Assembly: GCA_945898095.1 (NCBI GenBank)
Contig: CAMDHE010000008.1
Coordinates: forward strand, 1 to 64,000
Direction of reading: 5' to 3'
Length of the DNA: 64,000 nt
Source: Roseateles toxinivorans
GTDB lineage: Bacteria > Pseudomonadota > Gammaproteobacteria > Burkholderiales > Burkholderiaceae_C
Numbering within the stretch: position 1 is the stretch's first letter; each line of letters begins with the position of its first letter. Shown here one piece after another: positions 1-7,293 of this stretch. A program made the translations under genes and the position numbers. Below the pieces are notes generated by a model. The model was given only the letters and a program-made list of their open reading frames with translations. It was not told where the DNA came from and searched no databases.

Positions 1-444
1 CTCTCGCTGGATAACGGCAATCTGATTGGTTTGACCAGCAGTTATGACACAACCGACGGCGTCAGCCATGAGTTGGCTGACGTGTGGCTGGCCACTGCTC
101 CGGCGACGCTAAAGGGTCGGGTGTCAGACTTGACGCAAGCGCTCGGGCGCTTCAACGAGGATCTGGAAGAACAACAAGGGATGACCTATCCGGCGCTGAA
201 CTTGCCTGCAAGCGCGAAAGGGACGAGTTCAGCCTTGTTTCAGGAAAACCAGGTGAGCCAGATCGCCGAGCAACTGTCAGCCTTTATGGGCAGGAACTCG
301 ACGTTGCCTGGCGTTTCAACTGTTCCAACAGTTCTGGCTGCTGTGTCGCCCGCTTCGCTCTGGCACAGCGACCCGACTGCAACGTCGGCGGGCCAATTTG
401 GCAAAGCGCTGGACCCGCAGTCCGGACACCGGCCGGGTCGATGA
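1..444 (+). CDS. C-terminal end of a large secreted repeat protein (partial)
   Basis: The reading frame is open from the first base and stops at TGA 442-444, so only the last ~147 residues are present and the true start lies outside the window. The segment NGNLIGLTSSYDTTDG...HELADVWLA resembles the C-terminal modules of very large calcium-binding/RTX-like extracellular proteins of Burkholderiales, where a (V/A)DVW motif closes the last repeat. The tail after it is low in recognisable features and ends in a basic HRPGR. Family placement is from motif memory only; it could be another repeat-rich surface protein. No partner secretion genes are visible. Confidence 0.5.
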   Translation, partial: LSLDNGNLIGLTSSYDTTDGVSHELADVWLATAPATLKGRVSDLTQALGRFNEDLEEQQGMTYPALNLPASAKGTSSALFQENQVSQIAEQLSAFMGRNSTLPGVSTVPTVLAAVSPASLWHSDPTATSAGQFGKALDPQSGHRPGR

Positions 445-560
445 TTTGCCAGACGGTCGTGGGCCTGTAGGTCATCTGCGTCGACAAGGAGTGGAGTCCG
501 TCGCAGTTCGGGAGCGATTCCTGAGCTGTTGACCGGGGTTTGGTTTCCCCGATTCCAGAC

Positions 561-1010
561 CCCGCAATCCGCTGCGCTGCTTGGCGGGCTACGGGGTCGG
601 TTTGTAGCCCGCATGGATGGCCCGAAGGGCCGAATGCGGGGTTGTTCGCGCTTGCCAAACCCCGCAATCCGCTGCGCTGCTTGGCGGGCTACGGGGTCGG
701 TTTGTAGCCCGCATGGCTGGCCTGTAGGGCCGAATGCGGGGATTTTTCGCGCTTGCCAAACCCCGCAATCCGCTGCGCTGCTTGTCGGGCTACGGGAGCG
801 GTTTGTAGGCCGCATGGCTGGCCCGAAGGGCCAAATGCGGGGATTGTTCGTACTTGTCAAACCCCGCAATCCGCTGCGCTGCTTGTCGGGCTACGGGAGC
901 GGTTTGTAGCCCGCATGGCTGGCCCGAAGGGCCGAATGCGGGGATCGTTCGTACTTGCCAAACCCCGCAATCCGCTGCGCTGCTTGGCGGGCTACGGAAA
1001 TGGTTTGTTG
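561..1010. repeat. Array of five ~101-bp tandem repeats with internal hairpins
   Basis: Units begin with CCCGCAATCCGCTGCGCTGC at 561, 661, 762, 863 and 964, giving periods of 100, 101, 101 and 101 bp; the last copy is cut off near 1010. Each full unit carries two inverted repeats: one pairing CCCGC with GCGGG around the CCGCTGCGCTGC core, and one pairing GCCCGCAT with ATGCGGG around GGCCCGAAGGGCC. The layout resembles REP/BIME-type intergenic elements rather than coding sequence, although all frames are accidentally open. A related inverted repeat sits at 35569-35604. Confidence 0.85.
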
Positions 1011-1310
1011 CCCAATGGGATGGACACTCCCACCCGCAACGGCATCAACCAAAATCGGGCAGTCAACCGATCGACGGGAGTTGATTTGAAGGTCTGAGCG
1101 GAGCGAGGGACGGCGCAATCTTCTCGCCAACATGGCGCAGCCAGATGGCCCAGGGTCAACCGTCTTGAACTGCTCCGCAACTGAACTGACATGTTCCAAG
1201 ACCAGATGGATGTTGGCGATCAGCTGATTCAGGAGGTTGGCCTTGCCATGCAGCGGCGTGAAATAAAGCGTCGTCTGTCCGCCACTTTGAGTGATCCAGG
1301 CTCAGACAGT
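1011..1310. other. Intergenic stretch before rpsT, no supported gene
   Basis: About 300 bases between the repeat array and the rpsT promoter. The minus strand has an open frame whose translation includes LYFTPLHGKANLLNQLIANI and continues into the repeats. It has no recognisable start or family match, so it is at best a gene remnant. Confidence 0.4.
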
Positions 1311-1340
1311 TTGTCGGTCGGCCTACTTCAGTGCTACACT
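1311..1340 (+). promoter_or_regulatory. Candidate sigma70 promoter of rpsT
   Basis: TTGTCG (1311-1316) and TACACT (1335-1340) are separated by 18 bp and lie 36 bp before the rpsT start. This is a match by eye only. Confidence 0.35.
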
Positions 1341-1375
1341 CGATGTCTTTGCACCTTACTGGGTAGAATTACAGC

Positions 1376-1672
1376 ATGGCAACAACGTCAAAAGCCAAGA
1401 AGAAAACAGTACGTTCGGCATCGGGCCTCAAGCGCGCTCGCCAGGACATCAAGCTCAATGCCGCCAACACGGCGCTGCGCTCGCAATTCCGCACCGTCAT
1501 CAAGAATGTGCAAAAAGCAGTCGTCATCGGCGACAAGAGCAAGGCCGCTGAACTGTTCAAGAGCGCTCAATCGGTCATCGACTCGGTCGCTGACAAGGGC
1601 ATCTTCCACAAGAACAAAGCCGCACGTTACAAGAGCCGTTTGTCTGCCAAGATCAAGGCCTTGGCTGCCTGA
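1376..1672 (+). CDS. rpsT: 30S ribosomal protein S20
   Basis: This 98-residue, strongly basic protein binds 16S rRNA early in small-subunit assembly. The sequence has the family pattern: an Ala/Lys-rich N-terminus ([10 protein letters not shown]), a long helix with [19 protein letters not shown], and the conserved C-terminal segment [23 protein letters not shown]. The length is slightly above the usual 87-90 residues because of a short basic N-terminal extension, as seen in related Burkholderiales. It is a single-gene unit with its own candidate promoter and a clear downstream terminator. Confidence 0.97.
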   Translation: MATTSKAKKKTVRSASGLKRARQDIKLNAANTALRSQFRTVIKNVQKAVVIGDKSKAAELFKSAQSVIDSVADKGIFHKNKAARYKSRLSAKIKALAA

Positions 1673-1694
1673 AGACAGGTCGGGTGCAAAGAAG

Positions 1695-1722
1695 AAAGGC
1701 TCGCTTCGGCGGGCCTTTTTCT
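1695..1722 (+). terminator. Rho-independent terminator of rpsT
   Basis: A ten-pair stem (AAAGGCTCGC with GCGGGCCTTT, including one G-T pair) closes a TTCG loop and runs into a T-tract, 22 bp after the rpsT stop. Confidence 0.85.
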
Positions 1723-1760
1723 ATTGGGGACCGGCAAAACTTCCCCTGATTCCTGATCTG

Positions 1761-2090
1761 CTACTCCTGCTGCGCTGATCCTGGCCACAGACTGGCGTCA
1801 ACGACCTGCAGTTGGTTGTCGCGGGCAAAGTTCATGACGAAATCCCAGGCCATCGGCTCCAACCCCTTCAGCGCCTCGTTGACGAGCACGCATTTGATCC
1901 CGTTGATGACGCGCGGCACGCAGTAGGGCGAATAACCAATATAGGCGCCGATCCCACCGCGGGCGCCGCCGGGCCGAAATGAAGACATCGCACCTGCCAG
2001 TCGTTCAGCCCAATCGCTAGGACGGAACGTGCGCCCATCCAGGGTCACACCCTGGATAAAGACTTCTCGCGGTTTGTCGGGCAAGTGCAT
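1761..2090 (-). CDS. DUF3579 domain-containing protein
   Basis: This is a small soluble protein of about 109 residues of unknown function, typical of Betaproteobacteria. The recognisable DUF3579 blocks are REVFIQGVTLDGRTFRPSDWAERLAG, IGYSPYCVPRV and EPMAWDFVMNFARDN. I prefer the ATG at 2090 (MHLPDKPREV); a GTG at 2120 would add ten residues, and neither has a strong ribosome-binding site. It is convergent with rpsT and divergent from argD, a neighbourhood that suggests conserved housekeeping context but does not reveal the function. Confidence 0.85.
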   Translation of the reverse strand: MHLPDKPREVFIQGVTLDGRTFRPSDWAERLAGAMSSFRPGGARGGIGAYIGYSPYCVPRVINGIKCVLVNEALKGLEPMAWDFVMNFARDNQLQVVDASLWPGSAQQE

Positions 2091-2269
2091 TGGGGTTTGA
2101 TTGCTTCGCCGGTGCAGCACAACCCGGATGCCAGCTTGAAAAACCGCTATTGTGCCCCGGATGTATTGCGGTGCAGCAATACCACCTGATACCCCGCTCG
2201 ACCGGCATGGCTAAGCTTTAGAATCGCGCACGGCTTTCGAGCCAGTTTCAACCCCCAATCGGAGACCTG

Positions 2270-3469
2270 ATGAACGCCACCACCCCGCCCGAGTCGCATG
2301 TGATGTCTACCTATGGCCGCCTGGACCTTGCAATCTCGCATGGCCAGGGCTGCTGGGTCTGGGACGTCAAGGGCCGACGCTATCTGGACGGTCTGGCCGG
2401 CATCGCGGTCAATACATTGGGCCATGGACACCCCAGGCTGGTGCCTGCCTTGCAGGACCAGGTGGCAAAGCTGATCCACACCAGCAATTACTACCACGTA
2501 CCTTTGCAGGAGCAACTGGCCGACAAACTGTGCGAGTTGAGCGGGCTGAGCAAGGTCTTTTTCTGCAATAGCGGCCTGGAAGCCAACGAGGCAGCGCTGA
2601 AGATCGCACGCAAGTTCGGCCATGACCGTGGCAATGACAATCCTGAGGTGATGGTATTCGAAGGCGCTTTCCACGGCCGCTCGATCGCGACGCTATCGGC
2701 CACCGCCAACCCGAAAATCCATGCGGGCTTCGGACCGCTGGTGCCGGGCTTTGTACGGGTGCCGCTGAACGACATCAAGGCGGTCGAAGCGGCGCTGCTG
2801 GCCCATCCCGGGATCACTGCAGTCTTTCTGGAAACCATCCAGGGCGAAGGCGGCGTCAACCCGGCACAACTGGAGTTCCTGCGGCAATTGCGCCGCGTCT
2901 GCGACAGCCATGACATCCTCTTGATGCTTGACGAAGTGCAATGCGGTATCGGCCGTACCGGCAAATGGTTCGCCTACCAATGGGCTGACATCCAGCCCGA
3001 CGTCATGCCGTTGGCCAAGGGCCTGGGCTCGGGTGTGCCGATTGGCGCCGTTGTCTGCGGCCCGCGCGCCGCCACGGTGCTGCAACCAGGCAACCATGGT
3101 TCGACCTTTGGTGGCAATCCGCTGGCCATGCGGGCCGGCGTCGAGACCTTGACGATCATGGAAGAAGACGGCCTGCTCGCGAATGCGATCGAAGTTGGTG
3201 CCTTGCTGAAGGCGGCACTGCAAGAAGGCCTGGCCGGTGTCAACGGTGTCGTCGAATTGCGCGGCCAGGGCTTGATGATCGGCATCGAGCTTGACCGTTC
3301 CTGCGGGCCTTTGATGGCCCAGGCAGCGGCGGCTGGCTTGCTGATCAGCGTCACGGCCGATCGGGTGATCCGTTTGGTGCCGGCGCTGATCCTGAGCCCG
3401 ACCGAGGCCAAAGAGATCGCTTCCATACTTTGCCCCTTGATCAAGGCCTTTCTGGCCACCACCCCATGA
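2270..3469 (+). CDS. argD: Acetylornithine aminotransferase
   Basis: This is a PLP-dependent class III aminotransferase that converts N-acetylglutamate semialdehyde to N-acetylornithine in arginine biosynthesis. It has 399 residues, a usual length for ArgD. Visible signatures are the substrate/cofactor region NYYHVPLQEQLADKL, FFCNSGLEANEAALK, FEGAFHGRS, the cofactor-binding DEVQCGIGRTG, and the Schiff-base lysine K250 in LAKGLGSGVPIGA followed by HGSTFGGNPLA. The ATG at 2270 follows GGAGACCTG. argF starts 17 bp after its stop, so the two form an arginine operon. Related activities (succinylornithine or GABA transaminases) are less likely given this context. Confidence 0.93.
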   Translation: MNATTPPESHVMSTYGRLDLAISHGQGCWVWDVKGRRYLDGLAGIAVNTLGHGHPRLVPALQDQVAKLIHTSNYYHVPLQEQLADKLCELSGLSKVFFCNSGLEANEAALKIARKFGHDRGNDNPEVMVFEGAFHGRSIATLSATANPKIHAGFGPLVPGFVRVPLNDIKAVEAALLAHPGITAVFLETIQGEGGVNPAQLEFLRQLRRVCDSHDILLMLDEVQCGIGRTGKWFAYQWADIQPDVMPLAKGLGSGVPIGAVVCGPRAATVLQPGNHGSTFGGNPLAMRAGVETLTIMEEDGLLANAIEVGALLKAALQEGLAGVNGVVELRGQGLMIGIELDRSCGPLMAQAAAAGLLISVTADRVIRLVPALILSPTEAKEIASILCPLIKAFLATTP

Positions 3470-3486
3470 GGCCGGGAGACCGTCTG

Positions 3487-4428
3487 ATGCGCCATTACCT
3501 GCAATTCAAGGATTTCCGGGCTGAGGAATATGCCCATTTGTTCGAACGTGCGGCCAGCATCAAGCGGCGTTTCAAGAACTACGAGCGCTATCAGCCGCTG
3601 GCCGACCGGACCTTGGCAATGATCTTCGAGAAAGCAAGCACCCGCACCAGGGTGAGCTTTGAGGCCGGCATGTACCAGATGGGTGGTTCGGTCGTGCATC
3701 TGACCACCGGTGACAGCCAGATGGGACGCGCCGAGCCGATCGAGGACAGTGCCCGCGTGATCAGCCGCATGGTCGACATCGTGATGATCCGCACCTTCGA
3801 ACATACCAAGATCGAACGCTTCGCGGCCAACTCGCGTGTGCCTGTCATCAACGGCCTGACCAACGAATTCCACCCCTGCCAGATCCTCGCCGACCTGTTC
3901 ACTTTCATCGAAGCCCGCGGCATGAACCAGCGCGGCATCGTCGATGCCGATTGCCTGAAAGGTCGCGTCGTTGCCTGGGTCGGTGATGGCAACAATATGG
4001 CCAATACCTGGCTGCAGGCGGCCGAAATCCTCGGCTTTACCGTGCATGTCAGCACCCCCAGCGGTTACGAGATCGACCCGGTCGTCGCCGGCATCAAGAA
4101 CAGCGCTTGCTACAAGGTCTTCAAGAACCCGCGCGATGCCTGCCGCGACGCCGATCTGGTGACGACCGATGTCTGGACCAGCATGGGTTTCGAGGCCGAG
4201 AATGAAACCCGCCGCAGCGCTTTTGCCGACTGGCGAGTCGACAGCGCGATGATGGCCCTGGCCAAGCCCGATGCCCTGTTCATGCACTGCCTCCCCGCCC
4301 ACCGAGGAGAAGAAGTCACTGCCGAAGTCATCGACGGCCCCCAATCCGTCGTCTGGGACGAAGCTGAGAACCGGATGCACGTGCAGAAGGCACTGATGGA
4401 GTACCTTCTGCTCGGACGCATCGGCTAA
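3487..4428 (+). CDS. argF: Ornithine carbamoyltransferase
   Basis: This cytosolic enzyme makes citrulline from ornithine and carbamoyl phosphate. It has 313 residues, the typical size. The carbamoyl-phosphate loop STRTR is at residues 51-55, FHPCQ follows in the middle, and HCLPAHRGEEV, with the catalytic HCLP at 267-270, closes the active site. I chose the ATG at 3487 (MRHYLQFKDF) because GGGAGA lies seven bases upstream and the homologous N-terminus begins there; an in-frame ATG at 3466 overlapping the argD stop is possible. It is the second gene of the argDF unit. Confidence 0.94.
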   Translation: MRHYLQFKDFRAEEYAHLFERAASIKRRFKNYERYQPLADRTLAMIFEKASTRTRVSFEAGMYQMGGSVVHLTTGDSQMGRAEPIEDSARVISRMVDIVMIRTFEHTKIERFAANSRVPVINGLTNEFHPCQILADLFTFIEARGMNQRGIVDADCLKGRVVAWVGDGNNMANTWLQAAEILGFTVHVSTPSGYEIDPVVAGIKNSACYKVFKNPRDACRDADLVTTDVWTSMGFEAENETRRSAFADWRVDSAMMALAKPDALFMHCLPAHRGEEVTAEVIDGPQSVVWDEAENRMHVQKALMEYLLLGRIG

Positions 4429-4438
4429 GCCGGTGCGT

Positions 4439-4454
4439 CAGCCCGCAAGGGCTG
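4439..4454 (+). terminator. Small hairpin after argF
   Basis: CAGCCC and GGGCTG close a GCAA tetraloop 10 bp after the argF stop. There is no T-tract, so a terminator role is weak; it may protect the mRNA 3' end. Confidence 0.3.
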
Positions 4455-4529
4455 GCAGGCGGTTCGGGCTTGGCTGACTTTGTAAAATTTTCTCAGCTCC
4501 GCGTCAGCCCGATCTGGCATGCTCTGGTC

Positions 4530-5285
4530 ATGAAAACCGCCTTGATCACCGACTTGCATGCGAACCGCCAGGCGCTGGAGGCCGTGCTCGAGCATGCCAG
4601 GTCGCGGGGTGCTGAGGGCTTTGCCTTTCTCGGCGACTTTGTCGGCTACGGTGCCGATCCAGCCTGGGTGCTTGATACCGTTGCTGCGCTGACCGCCGCT
4701 GGCTCGATTGCCGTGTTGGGCAACCATGATGAAGCAGTGATCAAGGGTTCCACACCGACCATGCGCGAAGAAGCCAGGTTGGTGCTGGACTGGACCAGGG
4801 CCCAGCTCAATCCCGACCAGCTCGATTTTCTGGCCGCCCTGCCCTTGACAAAGCAACGTGGCGATTGCCTGTTCGCCCATGCCAACGCCTACGCGCCGCA
4901 GGGCTGGGAGTACATCCAGGGCAGACTTGAAGCGATCCGCAGCATGAACGCAACCGGCTGCCGCTATACCTTCTGCGGCCATATGCATGAGCCGATGCTC
5001 TACAACCTGTCGGGCACCGGCAAGGCTGGGGATTTCACCCCGGTCGCCGGCGTCGCCATCCCCTTGCCGATACATCGCCAATGGTTGGCAATCCCGGGCT
5101 CATGCGGTCAGCCGCGCGACGGCAACCCTGCGGCCTGCTACGCCTTGTTCGACGACCAGCAAGCCTTGCTCAGCTTCGAGCGCGTGCCCTATGACGTCGA
5201 GGCTGCTGCCGCGACGCTCCGCGCCTCCACCATGCCCGCACTGCTGGCTGCCCGGATGGCGCAGCGGCTCGAGCGGGGCCGCTGA
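4530..5285 (+). CDS. Metallophosphoesterase (calcineurin-like, YfcE/ApaH-like superfamily)
   Basis: A 251-residue predicted cytosolic phosphoesterase. The dinuclear-metal motifs are in order: D-x-H as TDLHAN near residues 8-13, GDFVGYGADP, GNHDEAV, an internal FAHAN, and CGHMHEP. The substrate is not indicated by the sequence; related proteins act on phosphodiesters, nucleotides or phosphoproteins. The ATG at 4530 (MKTALITDLHAN) places the first metal motif at the N-terminus as usual. The stop TGA is immediately followed by the ATG of the kinase-stress fusion gene, so the two are translationally linked. A phosphatase next to a kinase suggests an antagonistic pair, which is an inference. Confidence 0.85.
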   Translation: MKTALITDLHANRQALEAVLEHARSRGAEGFAFLGDFVGYGADPAWVLDTVAALTAAGSIAVLGNHDEAVIKGSTPTMREEARLVLDWTRAQLNPDQLDFLAALPLTKQRGDCLFAHANAYAPQGWEYIQGRLEAIRSMNATGCRYTFCGHMHEPMLYNLSGTGKAGDFTPVAGVAIPLPIHRQWLAIPGSCGQPRDGNPAACYALFDDQQALLSFERVPYDVEAAAATLRASTMPALLAARMAQRLERGR

Positions 5286-6758
5286 ATGATCACGCCAGAG
5301 ACTGAAGCAAGCAGCAACCCGGCCGTATCCCAGTCGGCGCCGAGCGCGCTGCAGGCCGGGCAAACGCTCGACGGCTTTCGCCTTGAAGAGCGCCTGCATC
5401 AGGGCGGCATGGCCAATCTCTGGCGCGTCAGTCGCTTGGACAGCCCGCCGCCCGGAGAAGATTTCCCGCTGATCATGAAGGTGCCGCGCATCAAGGGCGG
5501 CGAAGATCCGGCCACCATCGTCGGCTTCGAAGTCGAGCAGATGCTGATGCCGCTGCTGACCGGCTCCCATGTGCCGCGCTTCGTCGCCCGCGGCGATTGG
5601 ACCCGCCAGGCCTATATCGTGATGGAGCAAATTCAAGGCCAGTCGCTGCGGCCGCGCTTCGATGTGGCGCCGCTACCGCTGCATGAAGTCACCGACATCG
5701 GCGCCAGGGTCGCAGATGCGCTGCAGTCATTGCACCGGCAGAACGTCGTTCACCTTGATGTCAAGCCCAGCAACATCATGTTCAAGGCGAACGGTGAGGC
5801 GGTGCTGGTGGACTTCGGCTTGTCGCGCCATGACCATCTGCCCGATCTGCTGGAAGAAGAATTTTCACTGCCAATGGGCACCGGGCCCTATATGTCGCCC
5901 GAGCAGGTGCAGTTCGTCCGCAATGACCCGCGCAGCGACCTGTTTGCGCTCGGCGTGATGCTTTACCACCTGGCCACCGGCGAGCGGCCCTTCGGCCAAC
6001 CGGGCTCGGTGCGCGGCCTGCGCCGCCGGCTTTATGTCGACCCGGTGCCGCCACGCGCGATCAACCCCGAAATTCCACCCTGGTTGCAGGAGATCATCCT
6101 GCATTGCCTGGAAGTCAAGGCTGAACGTCGCTACCAGAGTGCGGCACAACTGGCACTCGACCTGCGTCATCCGGAAGGCGTGCAACTGACCCAACGCGCC
6201 GAGCGCATGCAGGTCAGCGGCAGCATCAGGACCTTGAAGCGCTGGTTCTTTGCCCTGGGCGCCGAGCCCAAGGTGCAGACCCGGGTCGGCGAGCAGATGG
6301 CACGCAGCCCGATCATCATGGCCGCAGTCGACATCGACAACGCCACGCCTGAACTGCTCGAGCAGTTGCGCGAAACGGTCAGGCGCATCGTGCAGACCGA
6401 ACCCGGTGCAAGGCTGGCTTGCGTCAGCGTGATGAGGACCGCCCGCATCGGCATGGACGAGTTGACCGACAAGTTAGGCCAGAGCCTGCATGTCAAGCAA
6501 TTGATCGCCCTGAAGCATTGGGCCCGACCGATCAACCTGGCCTTGAATCTGGCCGACGGCAGGCTCACCTTCCATGTGCTGGAAGCACCCGACGCCGCCA
6601 GCGCCATCATCGAGTTCGCCGCCAAAAACGGCGCTGACCATATCGTCATGGGCGCGCGTGGCGCCTCGGCGCTGCGGCGTTATCTGGGCAGTGTCTCGGC
6701 CCAGGTCGTGACGCAGTCTGAATGCACGGTCACCGTGGTACGCGAACCCGCGCATTGA
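5286..6758 (+). CDS. Bifunctional Ser/Thr protein kinase / universal stress protein
   Basis: A 490-residue fusion. Residues ~28-290 form a eukaryotic-type protein kinase: glycine loop near LHQGGMANLW, lysine K65 in LIMKVPR, catalytic loop HLDVKPSN (D158, K160, N163), DFG at 176-178, and SPEQ for the APE motif at ~204-207. The catalytic loop reads HLD, not HRD, so it is a non-RD kinase that should not need activation-loop phosphorylation. Residues ~345-488 are a UspA domain with the nucleotide-loop-like segment MGARGASALRRYLGSVS. No transmembrane segment is seen. It is directly coupled to the upstream phosphoesterase gene. Substrates are unknown; the two-domain architecture is known in Burkholderiales. 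Confidence 0.9.
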   Translation: MITPETEASSNPAVSQSAPSALQAGQTLDGFRLEERLHQGGMANLWRVSRLDSPPPGEDFPLIMKVPRIKGGEDPATIVGFEVEQMLMPLLTGSHVPRFVARGDWTRQAYIVMEQIQGQSLRPRFDVAPLPLHEVTDIGARVADALQSLHRQNVVHLDVKPSNIMFKANGEAVLVDFGLSRHDHLPDLLEEEFSLPMGTGPYMSPEQVQFVRNDPRSDLFALGVMLYHLATGERPFGQPGSVRGLRRRLYVDPVPPRAINPEIPPWLQEIILHCLEVKAERRYQSAAQLALDLRHPEGVQLTQRAERMQVSGSIRTLKRWFFALGAEPKVQTRVGEQMARSPIIMAAVDIDNATPELLEQLRETVRRIVQTEPGARLACVSVMRTARIGMDELTDKLGQSLHVKQLIALKHWARPINLALNLADGRLTFHVLEAPDAASAIIEFAAKNGADHIVMGARGASALRRYLGSVSAQVVTQSECTVTVVREPAH

Positions 6759-6806
6759 AAGTCGCGGTCGGCAAGCCTGATACGACCAGGATCCTGGCCT
6801 CGCCTC

Positions 6807-7256
6807 TCAATGCTTGTGTTCAGCCATCGGCATGCTGCCAAGTTGCCGCACCTCGGCCTTGACCTCAACGCTCTGGCGCTTCTTGTCAGGCCCCTCGAAG
6901 ACCAGGGTCAAGGGCAGCAAGGCGCCGGCCTTGGCAGGCTGCTTCAAATCCATCAGCATCACGTGATAGCCACCGGGCTTGAGCTCGACCATCTTGCCGG
7001 CCGGCAGGTTGATGCCGCTGACAGCACGCATCTTCATCGTATTGCCGTCCATCACCATTTCATGGATTTCAACCAGGCCTGCAGCGGCAGAGCGCGCCTC
7101 GACCAAGCGGATGTCATTGGTGGCGGTCAGTTGCAGAAAGGCTCCGGTGGCCTTTTGCTCAGGGACAGTCGCACGCACCCAAGCCTGGCTGACGGCGACC
7201 TGGGCCGCGGCATTCAAGGCCAGCAGCAAAGCGGGGAGCAAAAGCAGTTTTTTCAT
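6807..7256 (-). CDS. Periplasmic copper chaperone, PCu(A)C family
   Basis: A 149-residue secreted protein of the PCu(A)C/DUF461 family that binds Cu(I) in the periplasm and helps assemble the CuA centre of cytochrome oxidase. A Sec signal peptide (MKKLLLLPALLLALNAAAQ) is followed by the family pattern WVRATVPEQKATGAF, EIHEMVMDGNTMKMR and PGGYHVMLMDL. The His and Met residues of the last two segments are the expected copper ligands. It ends in a His-containing tail (AEHKH). Usual partners (SCO1, a TonB copper receptor) are not adjacent. It is convergent with the kinase fusion gene and reads away from pulA. Confidence 0.88.
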   Translation of the reverse strand: MKKLLLLPALLLALNAAAQVAVSQAWVRATVPEQKATGAFLQLTATNDIRLVEARSAAAGLVEIHEMVMDGNTMKMRAVSGINLPAGKMVELKPGGYHVMLMDLKQPAKAGALLPLTLVFEGPDKKRQSVEVKAEVRQLGSMPMAEHKH

Positions 7257-7293
7257 CGAGGGTTCCAGTTCAGATTCAGGCCATCGTAACTTC

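Noticed and set aside
561-1010. CRISPR array
   Set aside because: The ~101-bp units are nearly identical throughout, with no variable spacers and no cas genes.
529-1097. Several overlapping open frames with repeated GRATG/RNPLRCL peptides
   Set aside because: They are translations of the hairpin repeats in different frames, not a repeat protein; no frame carries through with a start site and a stable motif.
2974-4380. Long minus-strand open frame (468 codons) across argD and argF
   Set aside because: It is antisense to two well-recognised genes; open frames opposite coding DNA are expected at this GC content, and it has no family motif.
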